Origin: Mesorhizobium sp. B2-8-5 | GTDB lineage: Bacteria; Pseudomonadota; Alphaproteobacteria; Rhizobiales; Rhizobiaceae | Direction of reading: 5' to 3' | DNA: 64,000 bases | Assembly (NCBI RefSeq): GCF_006440675.2 | Contig: NZ_CP083951.1 | Span: 2,947,501 to 3,011,500 of the forward strand | Shown here: positions 39,615 through 47,848 of the stretch, piece by piece | Numbering within the stretch: position 1 is the stretch's first letter | Layout: each line of letters begins with the position of its first letter | Notes under the pieces: generated by a model | Seen by the model: only the letters and a program-made list of their open reading frames with translations | What the model was told of the DNA's origin: nothing | Database searches by the model: none | Program-made: the position numbers and the translations under genes

Positions 39615-39634
39615 CCAACCCCCAAGACGCGGCC

Positions 39635-41266
39635 TCAAGCCGCGGGTTCGTCCCAGACCGATCTGCCGCCGACGATCGTTTTCAGCACCTTGATGTCCGC
39701 GATTCTGTCCGGCTCGACCTGCAGCGGATCATCGGAAAGGACGATGAAGTCGGCGAGCTTTCCCGCCGCCAAACTGCCCTCGTCGTTTTCCCGGTGGCAG
39801 GCAAAGGCCGCCCCCAGCGTATAGGCATGAACCGCCTGCGCGACGCTGGTCCTCTGCTCAGGGACCCAGCCGCCTTCCGGCTGGTGGTCCCGGCTCTGGC
39901 GCAACACCGCATTGCGAATGCCGATGAGTGGATTGAGGTCGACGATGGGCCAGTCAGTTCCGAACGCGACGGCGCCCGCGGCCTCGAGGATGGAGCGAAC
40001 AGGAAAGGCCCGTGGAAGAGATCCGGAGCCGACACGCACCTCCCAAAGCCCTTCCATTCCGAGCCATTGGTCTCGTGGATAGATCATGGCGGGCTGGAAG
40101 CTGGCTATCGCTCCTATCTCGCCAAAACGCTCGATGTCGCGCGCGGTGGGTATTTCGCAATGCTCTACCCGCGGCCGGCGCTGCCGCGAGCGTTCCCCGT
40201 CCGCGGCATAGGCGTCGAGGGCCATTTCGATGGCCCCCGTTCCGATCGCGTGCGTCCAGACCTGAAATCCTTCCCGCTGCGCATGGCTGACGGCCGCGTT
40301 GTAGGCCGATACCTTCCAAAGGCATGTTCCGGTTTCGCCCGGTTTGTCGGCATAGCCCTGGGGCATGAAGCCGGTGTGGGATTCCAGCACGCCGTCCAGG
40401 AAGAATTTGACGACGCGCCCGTCGAGAAAGTCAGGGTCGAGGCCACCCCTCCATCCGGATACGCGCGCAATCACCTCGTCGAGGTTCGACTCCGGGTTTG
40501 CAATGCTGGAAAGCGTGAACCGCAGGCTTAGCTCGCCATTCGCGAATATCTCTGCCAGCAAGGGAACTGCTTCGTCATCCATCCCCGCGCTTTGGACCCG
40601 CGACAATCCCAAACGGTTTGCTTCCTTGATGGCGCGAAGCAGCGCCGATCGCATATCGGATTTCGAGGATTGGGGAACCAGGGTTTCAAGCTGGGACCAG
40701 GCTCTCTCCTTCAACCACCCGGTCGGCTCGCCGCTCGCGTCTCTCACGATCTCGCCACCTTCGGGGGTGGGCGTGTCCCTTCTGATGCCGGCAAGTTCCA
40801 GCGCCTTGCTGTTCACCCAGGCCGCGTGCGCCATGCCGGAGCGGAAGAAAACGGGGCGATCGGCAACAACCTGATCGAGCAGCGATTTGTGGAAGCCGCC
40901 TTCGGGGAGATCGGGGTAGCCATAACTGAATTCGCTGCCCACGATCCATGCGCGGTCGGGATGGGTTTGCGAATAGGCCTTCAACCGGGCGAGGACGTCG
41001 CCAAAGGTGTTTGCCTCGCGCAACCGTACTTCATCGAGATATTTGCTCCCCCAGGCAAAATGGACATGGGAGTCGATGAAGGCCGGCATTGCGAACCGAC
41101 TCTGGAGATCGACGATTTCGGCATTCGCGGAGGCCTGCGCCCTGACGGAGGACCAAGAGCCGACAGCAACGATGCGGTCGCCGCGAACCAGCATCGCCTC
41201 AGCAACGGGATTCGCCGCATCGACCGTGTATAGCGCGCCGTTTGTATAAAGGGTCTCTCGCGCCAT
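39635..41266 (-). CDS. Amidohydrolase family 3 (YtcJ-like)
   Basis: A 543-residue metal hydrolase. The start MARETLYTNGALYTVDAANP at 41266 matches the family; upstream codons cross the operator region. Features are the metal motif AFIDSHVHF, the late GTDWPIVDLNPLIGIRNAV, and IETPTARD-like His region VEHCEIPTARDIERF. Such enzymes cleave amides or N-formyl/N-acyl groups, often on amines. With the M20 deacylase in the same island it suggests an N-acylated substrate. It is followed directly by the GMC gene. Confidence 0.85.
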   Translation of the reverse strand: MARETLYTNGALYTVDAANPVAEAMLVRGDRIVAVGSWSSVRAQASANAEIVDLQSRFAMPAFIDSHVHFAWGSKYLDEVRLREANTFGDVLARLKAYSQTHPDRAWIVGSEFSYGYPDLPEGGFHKSLLDQVVADRPVFFRSGMAHAAWVNSKALELAGIRRDTPTPEGGEIVRDASGEPTGWLKERAWSQLETLVPQSSKSDMRSALLRAIKEANRLGLSRVQSAGMDDEAVPLLAEIFANGELSLRFTLSSIANPESNLDEVIARVSGWRGGLDPDFLDGRVVKFFLDGVLESHTGFMPQGYADKPGETGTCLWKVSAYNAAVSHAQREGFQVWTHAIGTGAIEMALDAYAADGERSRQRRPRVEHCEIPTARDIERFGEIGAIASFQPAMIYPRDQWLGMEGLWEVRVGSGSLPRAFPVRSILEAAGAVAFGTDWPIVDLNPLIGIRNAVLRQSRDHQPEGGWVPEQRTSVAQAVHAYTLGAAFACHRENDEGSLAAGKLADFIVLSDDPLQVEPDRIADIKVLKTIVGGRSVWDEPAA

Positions 41267-41353
41267 TTCACTCTCAGCGGTCGTCGCTCTGATGCGGGTG
41301 ACGCAGGGAACCACCAAACCCAAGGCGCAAGAATTATTTTTTCCAGCACCCGT

Positions 41354-41372
41354 GCTTAGGGTCCGCCTAAGC
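41354..41372. promoter_or_regulatory. Palindrome, candidate LysR-type operator (site 1)
   Basis: The sequence gcttagggtccgcctaagc is a perfect 7-bp inverted repeat with a 5-base centre, in the 303-base divergent gap 41267-41569 that holds no gene. It contains TAGG-N5-CCTA, which fits the T-N11-A rule of LysR boxes, and it matches a second site at 47735-47753. Four T residues follow it, so a hairpin terminator is an alternative reading. Confidence 0.55.
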
Positions 41373-41569
41373 TTTTCCCGATGTCCGGAGGCGGGTCTTG
41401 CTGATCGTGATCGCTGGAATTGGGCGCCCCTCGGCGATCCCGTTCCAGCGTTTAGGGATAAGCTAAGCACTGACACATGAAATCATAATTTTCGCTCCGC
41501 CAGCCCGTCACTAAAAGCAAACCGGACCTCCATCGCAGCGGCGAAAGCCCTATCGAAAGAGACGTGGAT

Positions 41570-42844
41570 ATGTCGGTTGAGAAGGTAGACACGCTCGTCG
41601 TCGGCGGCGGCCAGGCCGGGGTGGCGATGAGCGAGCACCTGAGCAAATGCGGGGTGCCTCATCTCGTCCTCGAACGCGGCCGGATCGCCGAACGCTGGCG
41701 CTCGCAGCGGTGGGACTCCCTGGTCGCCAACGGTCCGGCCTGGCATGACCGTTTTCCGGGCATGGAGTTTCCCGTGACTGGCCCCGATGGCTTCCCTTCC
41801 AAGGAGGAGGTCGCCGACTATTTCGTCGCCTATGCAAAGCAGATCAACGCGCCGATCCGCTGCGGCGTGGAGGTCAAGCTCGTGCAGAGAAATGTCGGCC
41901 GTCCGGGATTTCGCGTCGAGACGTCGGATGGCGTGATCGAAGCCAACAGCATTGTTGCCGCGACCGGACCTTTTCAGGTCCCCGTCATCCCGCCCGTCGT
42001 TCCTGCGGATGCCGGCATCCTGCAAATCCACTCCAGCGCCTACCGCAACCCGGCGCAACTGCCAAAGGGTGCGGTGCTGGTGGTCGGCGCGGGATCCTCG
42101 GGCGTGCAGATTGCCGACGAGTTGCAGCGCTCAGGCAGGCGCGTCTATCTCTCGGTCGGCCCGCATGATCGCCCGCCGCGCGCCTATCGCGGCCGCGACT
42201 TCTGCTGGTGGCTGGGCGTTCTCGGCAAATGGGACCTGGAGACCCCGGGACCCGGCACGGAACATGTCACGATCGCGGTCAGCGGCGCTCGCGGCGGCGA
42301 GACGATCGATTTCCGCCGCCTGGCCGCGCAGGGGCTTACGCTTGTCGGCATGACAAAGACATACCAGGACGGCGTGATGACTTTCGCGCCGGACCTTGCA
42401 AAGAACATTACCCGCGGCGACGCCAATCTGATGTCGCTGCTGGACGAAGCCGATGCCTATGTTGCCCGCAACGGTCTCGACCTTCCGGAAGAACCCGCTC
42501 TGCGCAAGATCGACCCTGATCCGGACTGCGTGACCAATCCGATCCGCGAACTCGACCTGGCCGAGGCCGGGGTCGCGACGATCATCTGGGCAACGGGCTT
42601 TGCCGTCGATTACAGCTGGCTGAAGGTCGACGCTTTCGACGAGAAGGGCCGGCCAAGGCATCAGCGCGGCGTCTCGGTCGAGCCCGGGATCTACTTCCTG
42701 GGACTGCCCTGGCAGTCGCGAAGAGGGTCGAGCTTCATCTGGGGCGTCTGGCACGATGCCAAGCACGTGGCCGACCGTATTTCGACGCAGCGCAAATATC
42801 TGGCCTATCACGCCGCCGCGACCCGCGAGCCCGTGGACGCCTGA
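41570..42844 (+). CDS. Flavin-containing monooxygenase-like protein
   Basis: A 424-residue FAD/NADPH enzyme with two Rossmann motifs, DTLVVGGGQAGVAMSEHL at the N-terminus and GAVLVVGAGSSGVQIADEL near residue 170, and IIWATGFAVDYSWL near the end. Members hydroxylate amines or ketones or oxidise sulfur. The ATG at 41570 is chosen; a GTG six bases earlier is possible. It leads a plus-strand operon with RidA, DUF1028 and an aldehyde dehydrogenase, which points to amine oxidation. Confidence 0.87.
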   Translation: MSVEKVDTLVVGGGQAGVAMSEHLSKCGVPHLVLERGRIAERWRSQRWDSLVANGPAWHDRFPGMEFPVTGPDGFPSKEEVADYFVAYAKQINAPIRCGVEVKLVQRNVGRPGFRVETSDGVIEANSIVAATGPFQVPVIPPVVPADAGILQIHSSAYRNPAQLPKGAVLVVGAGSSGVQIADELQRSGRRVYLSVGPHDRPPRAYRGRDFCWWLGVLGKWDLETPGPGTEHVTIAVSGARGGETIDFRRLAAQGLTLVGMTKTYQDGVMTFAPDLAKNITRGDANLMSLLDEADAYVARNGLDLPEEPALRKIDPDPDCVTNPIRELDLAEAGVATIIWATGFAVDYSWLKVDAFDEKGRPRHQRGVSVEPGIYFLGLPWQSRRGSSFIWGVWHDAKHVADRISTQRKYLAYHAAATREPVDA

Positions 42845-42879
42845 CCAAAGCTGCGAGCCCGACCCTTATGGAGACCAAG

Positions 42880-43296
42880 ATGGCGCATACGCGAATTCGC
42901 AAATTCAATACCAAGGACACCTATCCCGAGCAGAAGCTCGACAATGATCTCTGCCAGGCGGTCGTCACGCGTGGCGGCCGGACCGTCTATCTGCGTGGGC
43001 AGTGCCCGCAGGACCTCGATACGGCGAAGAACATCGACAGCCACGATCCGGTCGAACAGACCCACAAGGTCATGCAGAACATCAGGCAGCTCATCGAGGA
43101 ATGCGGCGGCACGATGGAGCATCTGGTGAAGGTGGTTATCTACATCACCGACGTCCGCCATCGCGAAGCCGTCTACCGGACGATGGGCGAGTACATCAAG
43201 GGCGTCCATCCGGTTTCCACCGGGCTGGTCGTATCGGCCTTGGCGCGGCCGGAATGGCTGGTCGAGATCGACGGCACCGCCGTCATCCCGGACTGA
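42880..43296 (+). CDS. RidA/YjgF family enamine/imine deaminase-like protein
   Basis: A 138-residue RidA-family protein beginning MAHTRIRKFN after GGAG; an ATG four codons upstream is possible. RidA proteins hydrolyse reactive enamines and imines. Family parts are VYLRGQCPQDLDTAKNIDSH and LVVSALARPEWLVEIDGTAV, with the catalytic Arg expected in ALARPEW. In the island it would remove an imine produced by amine oxidation. Confidence 0.88.
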   Translation: MAHTRIRKFNTKDTYPEQKLDNDLCQAVVTRGGRTVYLRGQCPQDLDTAKNIDSHDPVEQTHKVMQNIRQLIEECGGTMEHLVKVVIYITDVRHREAVYRTMGEYIKGVHPVSTGLVVSALARPEWLVEIDGTAVIPD

Positions 43297-43301
43297 ACGC
43301 C

Positions 43302-43976
43302 ATGACCTTTTCCATCGTTGCACGGTGCCGGCGCACAGGCATGTTCGGCGTCGCGGTGTCATCGTCGTCTCCCGCGGTCGCGGCGCGTTGCGCCTACGCG
43401 CAGGCTGGCGTCGGCGCGGTCGCCAGCCAGAACGTCACCGACCCGACGCTCGGGCCACGGGCGCTGGCGTTGATGGCGCGCGGCGCCTCGGCCACGGAGG
43501 CCGTCGCGATCCTGAAGCGCACGGGCGCTTTTATCGAATACCGGCAGATACTGGCTGTCGACGCCGCGGGCGTCAGCGTGATCCACTCCGGGCCGAAAGC
43601 GCTCGGCATCTGGGCCGAGGCGCGCGGCGAGGACGTGGCCTGCGGCGGCAACCTGCTTGCAAACGACGGCGTCCCGCGCGCCATGGTCGAGGCCTTCCTT
43701 GCCTCCGAAGGCGATCTCGGCGATCGGCTGATCGCCACGATGCGCGCCGCGCTCAAAGCAGGCGGCGAGGCGGGGCCTGTCCGCTCCGCCGGCATGAAGC
43801 TGGTGCGCGATGTATCCTGGCCCGTCGCCGACCTGCGTTGTGACTGGACCGAGGACTGCCCGATCGAGCAGCTGGCAACGTTGTGGGACATCTACAAGCC
43901 CCAGCTCGATGCCTACGTGACCCGCGCCCTCAACCCGTCCGGCGCGCCGAGCTACGGCGTCCCCGGTGACGAATAG
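43302..43976 (+). CDS. DUF1028 family protein (Ntn-hydrolase-like)
   Basis: A 224-residue protein beginning MTFSIVARCRRTGMFGVAVSS, the standard start of DUF1028. This domain is predicted to have an Ntn-hydrolase fold and is often next to RidA or deacylase genes. ASQNVTDPTLGPRALALMARG and the late WPVADLRCDWTED are also typical. The start follows the RidA stop by five bases. Its activity is unknown; a hydrolase acting on an amide is plausible. Confidence 0.88.
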   Translation: MTFSIVARCRRTGMFGVAVSSSSPAVAARCAYAQAGVGAVASQNVTDPTLGPRALALMARGASATEAVAILKRTGAFIEYRQILAVDAAGVSVIHSGPKALGIWAEARGEDVACGGNLLANDGVPRAMVEAFLASEGDLGDRLIATMRAALKAGGEAGPVRSAGMKLVRDVSWPVADLRCDWTEDCPIEQLATLWDIYKPQLDAYVTRALNPSGAPSYGVPGDE

Positions 43977-43998
43977 TCCGGCCAGTTCTGGAGTCAGC

Positions 43999-45489
43999 AT
44001 GAGCGAACTCAGCCACAAGGAGTGGGTCGGCAAGGCGTCGGCGATCCGTTTTCGCGACAAAGCCTTCATCGACGGCAAGGCCGTGCCGGCCCGCTCCGGC
44101 CGAACCTTTGCCAGCATCAATCCGGCCACGGGAGCGACGCTCGCCGAGGTCGCTTCCTGCGGAGAAGAAGACATCGATCTGGCCGTCGCCGCGGCCCGGC
44201 GCAGCTTCGAGGCCGGCGTGTGGTCGCGAACGGCCCCCGCGCATCGCAAGCAGGTGCTGCTCAGGCTGGCGGAGCTGCTGCGCGAGAACCTGCCGGAGCT
44301 CGCGCTGCTGGAATCGCTGGATATGGGCAAGCTGGTCAAGGACGCGGCCACCATCGACGTGCCGGGCTCGGCGGCGATCTTCCAATGGTATGGCGAAGCG
44401 ATCGACAAGGTCTATGACGAGGTGGCGCCGACCGGCCATGGCGACTTGGCACTGGTACGACGCGAGCCGCTTGGCGTCGTGGGTGCCGTGGTGCCGTGGA
44501 ATTTCCCCCTCGATATGGCGACCTGGAAATGCGCGCCGGCGCTGGCGGCGGGCAATTCGGTGGTGCTGAAGCCGGCCGAGCAATCGCCTTTCTCGGCGCT
44601 CAGGCTGGCGGAGCTTGCCATGCAGGCGGGCCTGCCCGCTGGCGTGCTCAACGTGGTGCCCGGCCTCGGCGAGACGGCCGGCCAGGCGCTTGGCCGCCAT
44701 ATGGATGTCGATTGCCTCGCCTTCACCGGGTCGACCGCCGTGGGCAAGTTGTTCCTGCAATATTCCGGCCAGTCGAACATGAAGCAGGTCTGGCTGGAGA
44801 CCGGCGGCAAGAGCCCCAATCTGGTGTTCGCGGATTGCGCGGACCTCGACGCGGCGGCCGACATGGCCGCCTTCGGCATCTTCTTCAACCAGGGCCAGGT
44901 GTGCTCGGCCAATTCCCGGCTTCTGGTGGAGCGCGGCATCAAGGATGCGCTGGTCGAGAAGCTGGCCGAGCGCGCAGCGGCGACCCAGCCCGGCGACCCG
45001 CTCGATCCGGCATCCAGGATGGGGGCGATGGTCGACGCGCGGCATGCCGCGACCGTCATGCGCTTCATCGATGGCGGCAGGAAGTCGGCCCGGTTGGTTA
45101 CGGGCGGCGGCCGGATCTCGGTCGACGGGCGCGGCAGCTTCGTGCAGCCCACCATCTTCGACAATGTTGCGCCCGAGGATCCGCTTGCCCGCGACGAGAT
45201 ATTCGGCCCGGTGCTGTCGGTCATCGCCTTCGACACCGAAGACGAGGCGCTCCGGATTGCCAATGACAGCGTCTACGGGCTGGCGGCATCGCTTTGGACC
45301 GACAGCCTGTCGCGGGCACACCGCATCGCGGAGAGACTGCGGGTGGGTACGGTTTCGGTGAACACCGTCGATGCGCTGAGCCCGATGACACCCTTCGGCG
45401 GCTTCAAGCAGTCCGGCTTCGGGCGCGACCTGTCGCTGCACGCGCTCGACAAATACACGGCGCTGAAGACCACCTGGATCAAGTACTGA
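43999..45489 (+). CDS. Aldehyde dehydrogenase (PuuC/betaine aldehyde type)
   Basis: A 496-residue NAD-dependent dehydrogenase. Motifs are VVPWNFPLDMATWKCAPAL, FTGSTAVGKL, LETGGKSPNLV (catalytic Glu) and FNQGQVCSANSRLLV (catalytic Cys). It resembles gamma-glutamyl-aminobutyraldehyde and betaine-aldehyde dehydrogenases. The ATG at 43999 follows CTGGAG; a GTG at 43966 overlapping the upstream stop is an alternative. In context it would oxidise the aldehyde from amine cleavage. Confidence 0.92.
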   Translation: MSELSHKEWVGKASAIRFRDKAFIDGKAVPARSGRTFASINPATGATLAEVASCGEEDIDLAVAAARRSFEAGVWSRTAPAHRKQVLLRLAELLRENLPELALLESLDMGKLVKDAATIDVPGSAAIFQWYGEAIDKVYDEVAPTGHGDLALVRREPLGVVGAVVPWNFPLDMATWKCAPALAAGNSVVLKPAEQSPFSALRLAELAMQAGLPAGVLNVVPGLGETAGQALGRHMDVDCLAFTGSTAVGKLFLQYSGQSNMKQVWLETGGKSPNLVFADCADLDAAADMAAFGIFFNQGQVCSANSRLLVERGIKDALVEKLAERAAATQPGDPLDPASRMGAMVDARHAATVMRFIDGGRKSARLVTGGGRISVDGRGSFVQPTIFDNVAPEDPLARDEIFGPVLSVIAFDTEDEALRIANDSVYGLAASLWTDSLSRAHRIAERLRVGTVSVNTVDALSPMTPFGGFKQSGFGRDLSLHALDKYTALKTTWIKY

Positions 45490-45534
45490 GGGCCGTGACC
45501 TTGATCACCGGGTGCAAACCGGCAACATAGGACC

Positions 45535-46464
45535 ATGCCGCTCCGCTTCACACTCAGACAGCTCGAGTACTTCGTCGCCGTCGGCGAGGCGGGTTCGATT
45601 GCCAAGGCGGCCGAGCAGGTCAATGTCTCGCCACCCTCGATCTCGGCCTCGATCGCCCAGCTCGAAGCGGAGTTCGGCGTCCAGCTCTTCGTGCGCAAGC
45701 ACTCGCATGCCTTGGCGCTGACGGCAGGCGGGCGCCTTTTCCTCAAGGAAGCCGCGCGGCTGCTCAACGATGCGGATGCGCTGCATGACATTGCCGGCGA
45801 TATCGCGGAAAAAGTGCGCGGACCGCTGGCGATCGGCTGCCTGCTGACCTTTGCGCAGATCGTGCTGCCGGCGCTGCGCCGGAAATTCGAGGACGCCTTT
45901 CCGGATGTGCGCGTCAGGCAGTTCGAGCGCAACCAGGGGCAATTGTTCGAGATGCTGCAGCGTGGCGAAATAGACGCAGCACTGACCTACGATCTCGAAT
46001 TGTCGCAGGACATGACGTTCGAGCCGCTGATGCAGCTGCCGGCCTATGTCATGCTGCCGGCCGCGCATCGCCTGGCCGCGAGGGCGGGCATCACGCCCGA
46101 GGAATTGGTCGACGAGCCGATGGTGCTGCTCGATCTGCCCTATAGCCGCGAATATTTCCTCTCGGCGTTCCAAGGCCTGCGGCCCAGGATCGTCGAGCGC
46201 ACTGGCGATATCGCAGTGATGCGTTCGATGGTGGCCAATGGCTTCGGCTACGGCATCGCCAATATGCGGCCGCTCAACACCATGTCGCCGGACGGCAAGC
46301 TGCTGGTCTTCGTGCCCTTGCTGGGGGACCTGCGGCCGCTGACCATGGGAATCGCGCTGCCGAACGCCGAGCACCGCACGCTGACGGTGCAGGCCTTCAT
46401 CGACCACTGCCGCCGCTTCGTGGTCGAGCAGGGCGTCTTCGGCACCGAACGCATCGTCAAGTGA
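45535..46464 (+). CDS. LysR-type transcriptional regulator of the amine island
   Basis: A 309-residue LysR protein with N-terminal HTH (LRQLEYFVAVGEAGSIAKAA, VSPPSISASIAQLEAEFGV) and effector domain. It is 45 bases after the aldehyde dehydrogenase in the same direction and converges with the M20 gene. It is the only regulator in the island, so it is the best candidate for the TTAGG-N5-CCTAA sites. Confidence 0.92.
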   Translation: MPLRFTLRQLEYFVAVGEAGSIAKAAEQVNVSPPSISASIAQLEAEFGVQLFVRKHSHALALTAGGRLFLKEAARLLNDADALHDIAGDIAEKVRGPLAIGCLLTFAQIVLPALRRKFEDAFPDVRVRQFERNQGQLFEMLQRGEIDAALTYDLELSQDMTFEPLMQLPAYVMLPAAHRLAARAGITPEELVDEPMVLLDLPYSREYFLSAFQGLRPRIVERTGDIAVMRSMVANGFGYGIANMRPLNTMSPDGKLLVFVPLLGDLRPLTMGIALPNAEHRTLTVQAFIDHCRRFVVEQGVFGTERIVK

Positions 46465-46470
46465 GCGATA

Positions 46471-47628
46471 TCACGGCCAGCCGTCGGCGAGCCGTGACAG
46501 CAGCCTCTCCAGCATCTCGTCGCAACGCCGCAGCTGTTCGACGCTGACGAATTCGTCCGGCTTGTGCCCCTGCGCCATCGAGCCCGGTCCGCAGACGACG
46601 GCGGGCGTGCCGAGATCGCGGCTGAACAAGCCGCCTTCCGTGCCGAAAGCGACCTTCATGGTGCTGTTGGCGCCGGTCAGCGATTTGACGAAGGCGACGG
46701 CTTCCGAAGCGGCCGGCGTGTCGAGACCCGGATAGGTGTTGGTGATCTCGATGTCGATCGCCGCTTCGGGCGCGATCGAAGCGGCGTCGGCGGCAATGCG
46801 CGCCGCAGCACTGCGCAGCCTGTCGAGAATGCCGGCGGCATCGTCGGCGGCGACGTTGCGGATCTCGAAATCGACCTGGCAAAGGTTGGACACGATGTTG
46901 AGCGCCACGCCGGCATTGATCTTGCCGACATGCACGGTCGTGTAGGGAATGTCGTAGTCGCCGTCGCGAGCGCCGTCGCGGGCCAGCCGATCCTGTTCGT
47001 CGCGCAAGGCCCGCACGAAATCACAACCGAGATGGATGGCGTTGAGCGCCAGCGGGGCGAGCGCCGAATGGCCTTCGCGTCCCTTGCAGAGAGCGCGCGC
47101 CGCAAGCTTGCCCTTGTGCCCGGTCGCCACCTGCATGTTGGTCGGCTCGCCGACGATGCACAGCAGCGGCCGTTGGGGCGCTGCACTCAGCATTTCGATC
47201 AGGTCGCGCACGCCGAGACATCCGACTTCCTCGTCGTAGGAGAGCGCCAGATGCAAGGGCGTGCGCAGCGCCATCTTCCGGGCCTTGAGACAGGCCGCGA
47301 GAGCTGAGGCCACGAAACCCTTCATGTCCGCCGCGCCGCGCCCGAAAAGCTTGCCGTCGCGCTTGGTCATCGCGAATGGCGGCAGGGTCCAGTTCTGGCC
47401 GTCGACGGGAACGACGTCGGTATGGCCGGACAGCATGATGCCGGGCTTGTCGGCCGGTCCGATGGTGGCAAAGAGATTGGCCTTGTGGCCGTCCGCGCTG
47501 TGGATGATCTGGTTGGCGATGCCGCTCTCTCCGAGCAGCTCCGCCGCATAGCCGATGAGGTCGAGGTTCGAGTCGCGGCTCACTGTCGGGAAGGCGATCA
47601 ACTTTTCGAGGATCCTGGTGCTGTCCAT
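46471..47628 (-). CDS. M20 family deacylase (acetylornithine deacetylase-like)
   Basis: A 385-residue ArgE/DapE-type metallopeptidase. Metal motifs are MLSGHTDVVPVDGQ (His), RGAADMKGFVAS (Asp) and ALSYDEEVGCLG (catalytic Glu pair), with HKPDEFVSVEQL at the end. ArgE-like proteins in catabolic islands often remove acyl groups from amines rather than serve arginine synthesis. It is convergent with lysR and divergent from the flavoprotein gene, sharing the palindrome at 47735. Confidence 0.88.
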   Translation of the reverse strand: MDSTRILEKLIAFPTVSRDSNLDLIGYAAELLGESGIANQIIHSADGHKANLFATIGPADKPGIMLSGHTDVVPVDGQNWTLPPFAMTKRDGKLFGRGAADMKGFVASALAACLKARKMALRTPLHLALSYDEEVGCLGVRDLIEMLSAAPQRPLLCIVGEPTNMQVATGHKGKLAARALCKGREGHSALAPLALNAIHLGCDFVRALRDEQDRLARDGARDGDYDIPYTTVHVGKINAGVALNIVSNLCQVDFEIRNVAADDAAGILDRLRSAAARIAADAASIAPEAAIDIEITNTYPGLDTPAASEAVAFVKSLTGANSTMKVAFGTEGGLFSRDLGTPAVVCGPGSMAQGHKPDEFVSVEQLRRCDEMLERLLSRLADGWP

Positions 47629-47734
47629 ATCTCTTGTTCCGTTGCCGCAGCCGGCTGTTTACATCGCGCCGTAGCGGTCCTGAAGTCGCATTTGGCTCAG
47701 CCCCGATTCATCGCAGGCTAATCCATGCAAGGGC

Positions 47735-47753
47735 GATTAGGCGCGTCCTAATC
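47735..47753. promoter_or_regulatory. Palindrome, candidate LysR-type operator (site 2)
   Basis: The sequence gattaggcgcgtcctaatc is a perfect 7-bp inverted repeat around 5 bases, with an extra half-site ctaatcc at 47718-47724. It contains TAGG-N5-CCTA and matches the site at 41354-41372. It sits between the divergent M20 and flavoprotein genes. Confidence 0.6.
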
Positions 47754-47848
47754 CGCGCAGAAGAAATCCATAGTTTTCCCGCGCCGGCGCCAACTTATGA
47801 GTAGTCTCGGCAACTGCGGCAGCGCCAAGCCGACAGGAAGGAAGCACC

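Noticed and set aside
37989..39824. A 611-codon plus-strand frame opposite the GMC oxidoreductase
   Set aside because: It is an antisense shadow of a recognisable flavoprotein gene.
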